Positions 1-11,300 of a DNA stretch of 64,000 nt are shown here, in pieces. Position 1 is the stretch's first letter; each line of letters starts with the position of its first letter. A program made the translations under genes and the position numbers. The DNA is from Cheilinus undulatus (Eukaryota; Chordata; Actinopteri; Labriformes; Labridae): assembly GCF_018320785.1 (NCBI RefSeq), contig NC_054868.1:336885-400884 (forward strand). The letters are read 5' to 3'. The notes beneath the pieces were generated by a model, which was not told the origin of the DNA, made no database searches, and saw nothing but the letters and a program-made list of their open reading frames with translations.

Positions 1-281
1 AGTCTATTTTGTATTGATATGAACATGGTGTGCCTTGGGTGAATAAAGTCTGAAACCCACTGTTCCAGAGACATCTACTAGAGTGTTTTAGTTTTTTGTG
101 CTAATTCACTTTGACTGTGGGCCAGACTCTTGGTTTCCCAGACTTTAAACGGGTTAGTCTCATTAATAAAGAACTTTTAGTTTGTCTTCCATGGATTTGT
201 TCCTAACTCTGATGAATGAACATCGCGGTTATTTCAGCCGTTCTCCCGGGTAAAGGCCGTAACGTAAAGCTGTAAACTCAC
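1..281 (-). other. nid1: Part of nid1 intron 1
   Basis: This stretch lies immediately downstream (minus strand) of the nid1 first-exon splice donor GTGAGT at 276-281. No further nidogen exon is visible, so the rest of the gene lies beyond the left edge. Confidence 0.7.
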
Positions 282-485
282 GTAGACTTTGTCGAAGGTC
301 TCGCTGAAGAAGAACAGGGTCCCGTTGAGAGCCAGCTCCGCGGTGGAGTCCGATCCGGGAGGCAGCTGCTGGTCTCCGGCTTCTTCTCCGAACTCGAACA
401 GCTCCTCCAGCTCCAGAGCCCGGGTCAGAGCACCGAGGCTCAGCAGGCACCAGACCTGCAGCCAGCTCCGGGACCGAGGGCTCAT
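282..485 (-). CDS. nid1: Nidogen-1, first coding exon (partial gene)
   Basis: The exon encodes the first 68 residues of nidogen (entactin), a secreted basement-membrane glycoprotein that links laminin to collagen IV. The ATG is at 483-485. Residues 1-23 form a signal peptide with a hydrophobic core (VWCLLSLGALTRA). The mature start ELEELFEFG corresponds to the ELFPFG start of mammalian nidogens, and the end (ELALNGTLFFFS...FDKVY) matches the start of the NIDO domain, which continues in family members as VTTNGII. A consensus donor GTGAGT follows codon 68 in phase 0. The LNGTLFF stretch resembles NID1 (LSGALRF), while GDQQL recalls NID2. Synteny with gpr137b and ero1b favours nid1. All remaining exons lie outside the window. 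Confidence 0.85.
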
Positions 486-780
486 CTTGTCCGTGAGGGT
501 CCGCGCACAGTCCGACCAACAGCGGGGATCTCCAGTGAAGCACGCCGGTGAGGAGGTGAGGGCAGCGGGGACGCGAGCGGCCGACGCAGCGGTGAGCAGC
601 GGCGGACTGATGGAGGGAGAGGAGGGGGGAGGATGAAAGGATGGAGGGCGCGAGGGGGGGTCATGGCACTTCCGGTGAGACGTTTCAAAATAAAGCCTCG
701 ACCTGGTAGAAAAGGTGACATTATGTGGAAGTGTGTTTCCCGCCACTCCGCTGAGTAAAGAGAAGGTGAGGTTGGCATGT
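486..780 (-). promoter_or_regulatory. nid1: GC-rich 5' flank of nid1
   Basis: This is GC-rich and CpG-containing sequence directly upstream of the nid1 start, the expected position of the 5' UTR and promoter. I see no clear TATA box and cannot place the transcription start. Confidence 0.45.
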
Positions 781-1670
781 TAGTGGTAGAAAGTGGATTT
801 CTCTGACTTTTCTTTCAAACTTTTCCCTCATTGTTTCATTCTCACCGACTTTAGCTCAGATTTTTACTCACTATCGCTGACATTTTGACATTTTATCTCC
901 TAATTAAACCTTATTTTGTTATCTTTCATGAAGTTTGACTCTTTCTCATCATTTCAGCATTTTCACATAAGTTTGACTTTTTATAAATCTAGTTTTGTTC
1001 TTTCCCCATAATTATGACTTTATTTCTACAGTATGATTTTATCTTACAGTTTTCATTTTCGGTCATATTTTTATCCTATCATTTCCACTTTCTGTCCTGT
1101 CAGTGAAACTTTACATCTCATATTTAGCTTTTTCCTCTGATAATACTGAGTAGTTTAACTCTTAAAGCTCCCGAAAGTCTTGAATCTGCTTTAGTTTGGC
1201 TGATCTCTGTCAGCGTTCATGGATCTGCTGAGAACAGCCTGACCTTTCACCTTTGACCTTTGAGGCTTACCCTGCTCATGGAGGATGTCAGTGATGCTCC
1301 TCTGGACCGTCGTCTAGTCAGCAGTCTTCCTCATGATCCCGGTCGTGTGCAGGGGCGTGGGGGGGTCCTGATTACCCGGGCACACAGTAGGGAGGGGCCT
1401 GCATGAAAACTGTGTTTATTTGTTTTCTTAGTAATCAGGGTCATCATTGAATCCAAGCCACTGAATGGATCAGTCAACAGACTGAAGTTTATATCAGATA
1501 GAGTCAGATATGATGCTGCTCCTCCATTAACCCTCAGGCATCTCTTTATTTACTCCCTTTAAAGCCTTTAAGGACAAAAATGGCCACTTCCAAAAAACTG
1601 GTGTAAAAACTTCACAGATTCAAAGTTTTTTCTGCTTTTTTTTGCAGAAATCTCTCAAACAACTTCAGCT
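781..1670. other. Intergenic, no gene seen
   Basis: AT-rich intergenic DNA. 790-1150 has loosely repeated 'ttttgactttt / tttatctca' words that look like degenerate simple sequence or an old hAT interior. No coding exon was recognised. Confidence 0.5.
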
Positions 1671-2060
1671 GTGCTCAAAACTACCAAACATTCAATCATT
1701 TTGAGGATTTTAACCCTTTAAATGCCAGTTTGGTTACTTACAGTCAGTGTTGATTTTTATTAAAAAGAAAAAAAAAGTGAAAAAAATGTGAAATCTTCCT
1801 TTAACCAAATGTTGGATGGCTGGGGGATTATTTCTAAATCCAGCTTGGACATGCCCATGATTAGCCCAAATATTGACTTTGATGCATTTTTAGTTTTTGT
1901 GTAGCGTCTGATCTAAAATTTACTACCCTTTAGAGTCTTCAAGGACAAAAACGTCCCATTGACTCCCATTCAAACCACATTTTTGATCTTTCAGGAGTCA
2001 AACTGGCATTTAAAGGGTTAAAATCCTCAAAATGATTGAATGTTTGGTAGTTTTGAGCAC
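1671..2060. repeat. Perfect 61-bp inverted repeat with 268-bp spacer
   Basis: 1671-1731 and 2000-2060 are exact reverse complements by base-by-base reading. The arms begin GTGCTCAAAACTACC and end in GCCAGTTT before the spacer. This could be a foldback or MITE-type element, and it is unusually well preserved. No encoded protein is seen in the spacer. Target-site duplications were not identified. Confidence 0.85.
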
Positions 2061-3284
2061 AGCCCAGAATGACTCAAAATCCCTGAAACGTCTCTGGCAA
2101 CGCATTTCAGTCAGTTTGTCCGAGTAGGGCTACCGTAGATCACGCCGCCGCGCATACGCCGTTGATCCGATGGTGACCAACCGACTCGATATGGAGGACG
2201 CTAATCAGCACGCCGGCCCTCTCCATGAGAAACTTGAGTACAAAAAAAGGACAGAACAGTCGACCGACATAAAGTATTCTGCACGTTCTGCAGGAAGTTT
2301 TCTTCTCACCGAAGCGCTTCCTGCTGAAAATACCACCTTAACGCCAAGCATACGTTCATGGGATTCTGCTAGCACTTTGGCTAACGCGTCGCCAAGCTTG
2401 CAAAATGAAACGCGATTAATATAGATTAAAAATGATTAATCAAAATTAATCCACAGCAAACCTGTGATTAATCTGGCAGCCATTTTTACCTGATTTTCAA
2501 ACTAAAGGGATTTTCAGGCTTCTGTTTGAACAAACTCTTCTTAGTGGTTCCATCCAGGAAACTCCAGATTTGGTCAACTTCCTGAAAACACCTTAAGGAA
2601 TAAAAGTTATCAAAAGATTTTTTGGATATCCAAGGGCGTGGCCATAGTGGGGGTCAAAGTTTGAAGGCTTTTCTTTCCTCAGACGTTTTGAATAATTGTT
2701 CCAAAGATGACATTTTTCAGGCTTCTGCTCAAACAAAGTCGTCCGCGGGGCTTTGTCCTGCTGAACTGAGTTATTGTTGATTTAAAATTTCAGTTTTAAA
2801 GGGGAAATTATAATTGAAAAATACATTCAGATGTAGAGATATCTGTAAAAATGACAACATTAGCTGGCTGGCTAGCCGGAGGCCTGTGTAATGGTCTTTC
2901 TAATATCTCTAGCTCCGCCCCCGGCTGTGTGACTGAACCAGAGAGAGAGAATGGCCGCAATCATTAAAACAAAAACATCCAGAAATAGAATTTATGAAAG
3001 TTCAACTTTCTGAGGTAAATCACTAAATGAACTTTCTCATGATATTCTGTTTTCCTGTATGTGACTGTAGTTTTTATAAGGCTGTTTTTTCTCTCTGTAT
3101 AAACAGAAGCAGCTCCTACGTTCCTCTAGTCTGATGATTCAGGGCGCTAGCACCACCTAGTGGACAGAGAGGGAAACTACACCATCAGGTCCTCTGCTTG
3201 CCCTAAAACAGTGTTAAATAACCAAACAGTGCCTCTGTCATTGAACTTCAGTCCATCTTTATTCTCCTTATTCTATGATTAAGA
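2061..3284. other. Intergenic, includes dispersed-repeat copy
   Basis: Apart from the repeat at 2476-2790, I see only AT-rich intergenic sequence. An 84-codon ORF at 2170-2424 has no recognisable similarity and no splice context. Confidence 0.45.
2476..2790 (+). repeat. Dispersed repeat, copy 1
   Basis: Shares long stretches with 6816-7112 in the same order and orientation, for example CCATTTTTACCTGATTTTCA, CTCCAGATTTGGTCAAC, GGGCGTGGC and CTCGTCCGCGGGGCTTTGTC (GTCGTCCGCGG... here). It is an interspersed repeat of unknown class. Boundaries are approximate. Confidence 0.7.
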
Positions 3285-3406
3285 TCTGGATGTTTGATTG
3301 GTCCACACGTGTGGCTGTGTTTCTTATCTGGATGTTTGATTGGTCCACACGTGTGGCTGTGTTTCTTATCTGGATGTTTGATTGGTCCACACGTGTGGCT
3401 GTGTTT
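3285..3406 (+). repeat. 42-bp tandem repeat, about 3 copies
   Basis: Three near-identical units begin TCTGGATGTTTGATTGGTCC, each followed by an ACACGTGTGG palindrome. Confidence 0.9.
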
Positions 3407-3540
3407 AGTGTTTGTAGAAATGTTGGAGAGGTATGAGGTTCAAATCCTCTTCGTCTCTGCAGGGATGTTTGTCAGTGTGTGGAGCCGAGCTCAGCAGCAT
3501 CCTCTATTATCTAACACTCTGCAGGTTATGTAACAGCCGA

Positions 3541-4150
3541 GAAGAGGAGGAGAGGGATGAGGAGAAAGAGGAGGAGGAGGAGTGGAAGGAGGAAAAAGAG
3601 GAGGAGGAAGAGGAGGAGAAAGAGGAGAGGGACAAGAGGAGGAGTGGGAGGAGGAGAAAGAGAAGGAGGAAAAGGAGGAAAAGGAGACAGAGGAGGAGAA
3701 GGAGGAGGAGGAAGAGGAGGAGTAGAAAGTGGAGTAGGAGAAAGAGGAGGAGGAGGGGGAGGAGGAGGAAAAAGAGGAGGAGAAAGAGGAGAGGGACAAG
3801 AGGAGGAGTGGGAGGAGGAGAAAGAGGAGAAGGAGGAAAAGGAGACAGAGGAGGAGAAGGAGGAGGAGGAAGAGGAGGAGTAGAAAGAGGAGTAGGAGAA
3901 GGAGGAGGAGGAGGAGTAGAAAGAGGAGTAGGAGAAAGAGGAGGAGGAGGGGGAGGAGGAGGAAAAAGAGGAGGAGGAAGAGGAGGAGAAAGAGGAGAGG
4001 GACAAGAGGAGGAGTGGGAGGAGGAAAAAGAGGAGGAGGAAGAGGAGGAGAAAGAGGAGAGGGACAAGAGGAGGAGTGGGAGGAGGAGAAAGAGGAGAAG
4101 GAGGAAAAGGAGACAGAGGAGGAGAAGGAGGGCGGAGAGGAGGAGAGGAG
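3541..4150 (+). repeat. 0.6-kb polypurine (GAGGAGGAA) tract
   Basis: Nearly pure purine on the plus strand, built from GAG, GGA and AAG words with larger internal duplications such as the GGGACAAGAGGAGGAGTGGG block, which recurs four times. ORFs in all frames are Glu-, Lys/Arg/Gly- or Ser/Pro-only low complexity, not genes. Such tracts can form intramolecular triplexes (known property); whether this one does is inference. Confidence 0.95.
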
Positions 4151-5908
4151 TCTGGCGGAGGAGGAGGAGGTCTCGTCAGTCTGGCGGCTGGGTGAGGGAG
4201 GAGGAGGCTGGGTGAGGGAGGACGGCTGGGTGAGGTCTCGTCAGTCTGGCGGCTGGGTGAGGGTCAGTCTGACGGCTGAGGAGGAGACGTCAGTCTGGCG
4301 GCTGGAGGAGGTCGTCAGTCTGGCGAGCTAGGTTGAGGTCGTCAGGAGGAGGAGCGGCTGGGTGAGGGTCAGTCTGGAGGGATGGGAGGAGAAGTCAGTC
4401 TGAGAGGAGGAGGAGGAGACGTCAGTCTGACAGCTGGGTGAGGTCTACGTCAGTCTGACGGCTGGGTGAGGTCTACGTCAGTCTGACGGCTGGGTGAGGT
4501 CTACGTCAGTCTGACGGCTGGGTGAGGTCTACGTCAGTCTGACAGCTGGGTGAGGTCTACGTCAGTCTGACGGCTGGGTGAGGTCTACGTCAGTCTGACG
4601 GCTGGGTGAGGTCTACGTCAGTCTGACGGCTGGTTGAGGTCTACGTCAGTCTGACGGCTGGGTGAGGTCTACGTCAGTCTGACGGCTGGTTGAGGTCTAC
4701 GTCAGTCTGACGGCTGGGTGAGGTCTACGTCAGTCTGACGGATGGGTGAGGTCTACGTAAATCTGACGGCTGGGTGAGGTCTACGTCAGTCTGACGGATG
4801 GGTGAGGTCTACGTCAGTCTGACGGCTGGGTGAGGTCTACGTAAATCTGACGGCTGGGTGAGGTCTACGTCAGTCTGACAGCTGGGTGAGGTCTACGTCA
4901 GTCTGACGGCTGGGTGAGGTCTACGTCAGTCTGACGGCTGGGTGAGGTCTACGTCAGTCTGACAGCTGGGTGAGGTCTACGTCAGTCTGACGGCTGGGTG
5001 AGGTCTACGTCAGTCTGACGGCTGGTTGAGGTCTACGTCAGTCTGACGGCTGGGTGAGGTCTACGTCAGTCTGACGGATGGGTGAGGTCTACGTCAGTCT
5101 GACGGATGTGTGAGGTCTACGTCAGTCTGACAGCTGGGTGAGGTCTACGTCAGTCTGACGGCTGGGTGAGGTCTACGTCAGTCTGACGGCTGGGTGAGGT
5201 CTACGTCAGTCTGACGGATGGGTGAGGTCTACGTCAGTCTGACGGCTGGGTGAGGTCTACGTCAGTCTGACGGCTGGTTGAGGTCTACGTCAGTCTGACG
5301 GCTGGGTGAGGTCTACGTCAGTCTGACGGATGGGTGAGGTCTACGTCAGTCTGACGGCTGGGTGAGGTCTACGTCAGTCTGACGGATGGGTGAGGTCTAC
5401 GTCAGTCTGACGGCTGGGTGAGGTCTACGTCAGTCTGACGGATGTGTGAGGTCTACGTCAGTCTGACGGCTGGGTGAGGTCTACGTCAGTCTGACGGATG
5501 GGTGAGGTCTACGTCAGTCTGACGGCTGGGTGAGGTCTACGTCAGTCTGACGGCTGGTTGAGGTCTACGTCAGTCTGACGGCTGGGTGAGGTCTACGTCA
5601 GTCTGACGGATGGGTGAGGTCTACGTCAGTCTGACGGCTGGGTGAGGTCTACGTCAGTCTGACGGATGGGTGAGGTCTACGTCAGTCTGACGGCTGGGTG
5701 AGGTCTACGTCAGTCTGACGGCTGGTTGAGGTCTACGTCAGTCTGACGGCTGGGTGAGGTCTACGTCAGTCTGACGGATGTGTGAGGTCTACGTAAATCT
5801 GACGGCTGGGTGAGGTCTACGTAAATCTGACGGCTGGGTGAGGTCTACGTAAATCTGACGGCTGGGTGAGGTCTACGTCAGTCTGATGGCTGGGTGAGGT
5901 CTACGTCA
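4151..5908 (+). repeat. 28-bp minisatellite, about 52 copies
   Basis: Regular units from about 4433 to 5908 read GTCTACGTCAGTCTGACGG then CTGGGTGAG. 4151-4432 holds degenerate precursors mixed with GGA-rich units. Each unit contains a perfect 13-nt palindrome CGTCAGTCTGACG and the core ACGTCA. Variants (GGATGG, GGTTGAG, GTAAATCTG) recur in groups, which suggests multi-unit duplication. Confidence 0.95.
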
Positions 5909-6815
5909 GAGTTCTAGAATCAGGAGGTTTAGCGTCTCTGAGGACAAACGTTAGCACTCATAAAAATAAAATCACTGACATAATAAATTACATTAAGCTC
6001 AAACCACAATAAAGAAAATGAAACATGGATATGAGCTCAGAATAACAACTACAGCGCTGTACTGTTTACTCTAAAGGATAGGGGGCGCTATCTGTTAAAA
6101 ATATCAGCTCTATGGAGGAACGTCAGGATGTTCAGTTTAACAAACACATCATGTTAGATGATGTTTATTAGAAATTCTAAAATCATAAATGTGGTCACCA
6201 TGAGCTGAGAGGTTCAAACTTTCTAATAAAAAACACGTTCATTTCTATATTCCTATAAATGTTTTATATTATGTTATATTTTGATATATTCCATCAGTGG
6301 TGTAGAACGACAGTGTTGTTGATGTTAGAGAACAATAGTTCCAACAGTTAAAATGTAAAGTTGTAGGATTAAAGTATAAATTTAGCAGAATAAAGCCCTA
6401 CATTTTAAACGTGTTTGACTTTATTTGGTAACATTACGTCTCTCTTTTGTTAACAGTGGGATCTTTTTCTCTTACTACTTTAGTCTCATAACTTTACAGC
6501 TTTATAACAGCTTTACTCTGATCAGTCTTTTATTCATAGGGCTTTCCTTTATAAACTCCTCTCATGTAAATGATCTTATTTTAATGTATTCAGACTTTGT
6601 CTACACACTGACTCTTCTCTTACTGTCGGCTATGGTGAAAAATGTCCGTAATGATTTTTAGGGTTCTATTTCAACAATCTCGACCTTGGAGTTTTATCCA
6701 ATCATCTCCATATTTGGTCATTTTATTGAAGACACCCTGAGAAATAAAAGTTATTTAAAGATATAGCTGATGTCAAAAGGTGTGGCCACAGCGGAGGGTC
6801 AAAGTTTGTGGATTT
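5909..6815. other. AT-rich intergenic, no gene seen
   Basis: No exon, transposon end or regular repeat was recognised. A 78-codon hydrophobic ORF at 6425-6661 looks like chance in AT-rich DNA. Confidence 0.4.
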
Positions 6816-7112
6816 GGCAGCCATTTTTACCTGATTTTCAAACTAAAGGGATTTTCAGGCCTCAGGTCCTTGAGGCTTCATCTGATCCACTCCAGATTTG
6901 GTCAACTTTCTGCAGACTCCTGGAAGATTCCAGGTCATAAAAAGGTTTTGTTGATGTAAAAGGGCGTGGCTGTAGTGGAGGGTCAAAGTTTGAAAGCTTT
7001 TCTTTTCTCATACATTTTGAATAATTGTTTCAAAGATGACATTTTTCAGGCTTCTGCTCAAACAAACTCGTCCGCGGGGCTTTGTCCTGTTGAACTGAGT
7101 TGTGCTCGAGTT
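6816..7112 (+). repeat. Dispersed repeat, copy 2
   Basis: Homologous to 2476-2790 with small substitutions and indels; see that entry for shared blocks. Confidence 0.7.
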
Positions 7113-7499
7113 ATTGTAGAAACCTCGAAGATTCAAAGTTGTTTAAAGATTTTGTGGATGTCTGACGGTGTGGCCACAGCGAAGAGTCAGAGTTTGATGT
7201 TTTTTAGGCCAACTGCCAGCTCTGCTTGCAGCTCTGACTGTAGTTATTATTTCTATGTAATCATATTTTAAAGGTTATTTTCATGTTTTTATTGAGATGC
7301 AGAGGAGAGAGAGGGATAGGAGGGTAACACTGAGCCTGACAACAGCGTCTCTACACGGCTGTGAAAGCTCGCCATGCAGCCCCGGTTAATGAAGATAAAA
7401 ACTGAAGGCTGGTTTTAGTGTTTTTCTCTTGATTTATTTGTTCATTCATCCTGTACATGAGTAAATAAAAACCATAAAGCATTTAAATCTATTCATTGC
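7113..7499. other. Intergenic, no gene seen
   Basis: Unique-looking sequence upstream of the gpr137b promoter region; nothing specific recognised. Confidence 0.4.
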
Positions 7500-7941
7500 T
7501 AAATTAGTGAAATGGTCCCCGTCGTTCTGAACCCACCAGGATCAGCCAGAGCCCCCCGCTGTGATGCTGCTCTGACACCATGTATGAGGGGCTGTACATC
7601 CCGTTTTCACCTCTCTCTCCTTCTAGATCCATCTCTCCTCCTTCCTCTCCTCTCTGCAGCATCCTCCTCCTGCTCAGCCAATCAGCTGCTTAGGATCGGA
7701 TCATGTGACCTGCAGGCACCAATCTCTCTCCATCAGGCACCGGCAGAAAGAGGGGAGTAGTCTCTCCTCCCTGGTCTGGTCTCCGTGCGTCAGACGGTGC
7801 GTCTGGAGGAGCCTGGATGGATGAGAGGGATCCGTGTGAGCGGCTCAAACACGTTTCTTCTTCTTCTTCTGCTCTCCTAGATCTGCAGCTCCATCTCTAG
7901 CCCCCTCCTCCCTCCTCCCTCTCTAAGGGAACGCTCAGGGG
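7500..7941 (+). promoter_or_regulatory. gpr137b: gpr137b 5' UTR / promoter region
   Basis: Sequence immediately upstream of the gpr137b ATG becomes GC- and pyrimidine-rich (CTCTCCTCC runs) and contains AGCCAATCAG (a CCAAT box) at 7676-7685. No TATA box is evident. The transcription start cannot be placed. Confidence 0.45.
7701..7710 (+). promoter_or_regulatory. M-box / CLEAR-like E-box (TCATGTGACC)
   Basis: TCATGTGA is the core MITF/TFE M-box. It sits 16 bp after a CCAAT box and about 230 bp before the gpr137b start codon. Because GPR137B is a lysosomal membrane protein, TFEB/MITF-type control would make sense, but that is inference from one motif. Confidence 0.35.
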
Positions 7942-8349
7942 ATGAATGGGGAGGCGATGGAGGGGAGCCCGGCTCAGCAGCAGCAGCAGCAGCATGCCGG
8001 TAATGGCTCCCACCTCCCTCCCCCTCCCACCATCACGCCGGCTATCCCCCCCTACGTGAAGCTGGGTCTGACCATCGCCTACACCATCTTCTACTCTCTG
8101 CTCTTCGCCTTCGTCTACGCCCAGCTCTGGTTGGTGCTGAGGTACCGGCACAAGCGCTTCAGCTACCAGACGGCCTTCCTCTTCCTCTGTCTGCTGTGGG
8201 CCGCCCTGCGAGCCCTCCTCTTCTCCTTCTACTTCAGGGACTGTGTCACCGCCAACGCGCTCGGACCCTTCGCCTTCTGGCTGCTCTACTGCTTCCCCGT
8301 CTGCCTGCAGTTCTTCACGCTCAGCCTCATGAACCTCTACTGTGCACAG
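7942..8349 (+). CDS. gpr137b: gpr137b exon 1
   Basis: 136 codons: N-terminus, TM1-TM3. Ends NLYCAQ in phase 0 before donor GTGAGC. Confidence 0.95.
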
Positions 8350-11300
8350 GTGAGCCTGGGGGGGTCATAGACCGTGATGAAGGGGTGCTCTAAGGGGTGT
8401 GTCCATACACTGTGACATCGCTGATGGGTGTGTCTACAAAGCATCAGTGTAACCACGCCCACAAGTTATGCAACAATCAACCAGAGAAGGAATAAAACGA
8501 AGTCTACGTTTACACGCTCAGGGGCTTAAACCAGAATAAACTCAGTCTCTTCTCCAGGTTTAAACCAGAATAAACTCAGTCTCTTCTCCAGGTTTAAACC
8601 AGAATAAACTCAGTCTCTACTCCAGGTTTAAACCAGAATAAACTCAGTCTCTACTCCAGGTTTAAACCAGAATAAACTCAGTCTCTTCTCCAGGTTTAAA
8701 CCAGAATAAACTCAGTCTCTTCTCCAGGTTTAAACCAGAATAAACTCAGTCTCTTCTCCAGGTTTAAACCAGAATAAACTCAGTCTCTACTCCAGGTTTA
8801 AACCAGAATAAACTCAGTCTCTACTCCAGGTTTAAACCAGAATAAACTCAGTCTCTACTCCAGGTTTAAACCAGAATAAACTCAGTCTCTTCTCCAGGTT
8901 TAAACCAGAATAAACTCAGTCTCTTCTCCAGGTTTAAACCAGAATAAACTCAGTCTCTACTCCAGGTTTAAACCAGAATAAACTCAGTCTCTACTCCAGG
9001 TTTAAACCAGAATAAACTCAGTCTCTTCTCCAGGTTTAAACCAGAATAAACTCAGTCTCTACTCCAGCTTTAAACCACAATAAACTCAGTCTCTACTCCA
9101 GGTTTAAACCAGAATAAACTCAGTCTCTTCTCCAGGTTTAAACCAGAATAAACTCAGTCTCTACTCCAGGTTTAAACCAGAATAAACTCAGTCTCTTCTC
9201 CAGGTTTAAACCAGAATAAACTCAGTCTCTACTCCAGGTTTAAACCAGAATAAACTCAGTCTCTACTCCAGGTTAAACCAGAATAAACTCAGTCTCTACT
9301 CCAGGTTAAACCAGAATAAACTCAGTCTCTTCTCCAGGTTTAAACCAGAATAAACTCAGTCTCTACTCCAGGTTTAAACCAGAATAAACTCAGTCTCTAC
9401 TCCAGGTTAAACCAGAATAAACTCAGTCTCTTCTCCAGGTTTAAACCAGAATAAACTCAGTCTCTACTCCAGGTTTAAACCAGAATAAACTCAGTCTCTA
9501 CTCCAGGTTTAAACCAGAATAAACTCAGTCTCTTCTCCAGGTTTAAACCAGAATAAACTCAGTCTCTACTCCAGGTTAAACCAGAATAAACTCAGTCTCT
9601 TCTCCAGGTTTAAACCAGAATAAACTCAGTCTCTACTCCAGGTTTAAACCAGAATAAACTCAGTCTCTACTCCAGGTTTAAACCAGAATAAACTCAGTCT
9701 CTTCTCCAGGTTTAAACCAGAATAAACTCAGTCTCTTCTCCAGGTTTAAACCAGAATAAACTCAGTCTCTTCTCCAGGTTTAAACCAGAATAAACTCAGT
9801 CTCTACTCCAGGTTTAAACCAGAATAAACTCAGTCTCTTCTCCAGGTTTAAACCAGAATAAACTCAGTCTCTTCTCCAGGTTTAAACCAGAATAAACTCA
9901 GTCTCTACTCCAGGTTTAAACCAGAATAAACTCAGTCTCTACTCCAGGTTTAAACCAGAATAAACTCAGTCTCTTCTCCAGGTTTAAAACAGAATAAACT
10001 CAGTCTCTACTCCAGCTTTAAACCACAATAAACTCAGTCTCTACTCCAGGTTTAAACCAGAATAAACTCAGTCTCTACTCCAGGTTTAAACCAGAATAAA
10101 CTCAGTCTCTTCTCCAGGTTTAAACCAGAATAAACTCAGTCTCTACTCCAGGTTTAAACCAGAATAAACTCAGTCTCTACTCCGGGTTTAAACCAGAATA
10201 AACTCAGTCTCTTCTCCAGGTTTAAACCAGAATAAACTCAGTCTCTTCTCCAGGTTTAAACCAGAATAAACTCAGTCTCTACTCCAGGTTTAAACCAGAA
10301 TAAACTCAGTCTCTTCTCCAGGTTTAAACCAGAATAAACTCAGTCTCTACTCCAGGTTAAACCAGAATAAACTCAGTCTCTACTCCAGGTTAAACCAGAA
10401 TAAACTCAGTCTCTACTCCAGGTTAAACCAGAATAAACTCAGTCTCTACTCCAGGTTAAACCAGAATAAACTCAGTCTCTTCTCCAGGTTTAAACCAGAA
10501 TAAACTCAGTCTCTACTCCAGGTTTAAACCAGAATAAACTCAGTCTCTACTCCGGGTTAAACCAGAATAAACTCAGTCTCTTCTCCAGGTTTAAACCAGA
10601 ATAAACTCAGTCTCTACTCCAGGTTTAAACCAGAATAAACTCAGTCTCTACTCCAGGTTTAAACCAGAATAAACTCAGTCTCTACTCCAGGTTTAAACCA
10701 GAATAAACTCAGTCTCTTCTCCAGGTTTAAACCAGAATAAACTCAGTCTCTACTCCAGGTTTAAACCAGAATAAACTCAGTCTCTACTCCAGGTTTAAAC
10801 CAGAATAAACTCAGTCTCTTCTCCAGGTTTAAACCAGAATAAACTCAGTCTCTACTCCAGGTTAAACCAGAATAAACTCAGTCTCTTCTCCAGGTTTAAA
10901 CCAGAATAAACTCAGTCTCTACTCCAGGTTTAAACCAGAATAAACTCAGTCTCTTCTCCAGGTTTAAACCAGAATAAACTCAGTCTCTACTCCAGGTTTA
11001 AACCAGAATAAACTCAGTCTCTACTCCAGGTTTAAACCAGAATAAACTCAGTCTCTACTCCAGGTTTAAACCAGAATAAACTCAGTCTCTTCTTCAGGTT
11101 TAAACCAGAATAAACTCAGTCTCTACTCCAGGTTTAAACCAGAATAAACTCAGTCTCTTCTCTGGGTTTAAACCAGAATAAACTCAGTCTCTTCTCTGGG
11201 TTTAAACCAGAATAAACTCAGTCTCTTCTCCAGGTTTAAACCAGAATAAACTCAGTCTCTACTCCAGGTTTAAACCAGAATAAACTCAGTCTGTTCTCCG

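Noticed and set aside
229..543. Other minus-strand ORFs overlapping nid1 exon 1
   Set aside because: Out of frame with the nidogen signal peptide and ELFEFG start.
3433..4331. Several Lys/Arg/Glu-rich or Ser/Pro-rich ORFs
   Set aside because: Shadows of the polypurine tract in all frames.
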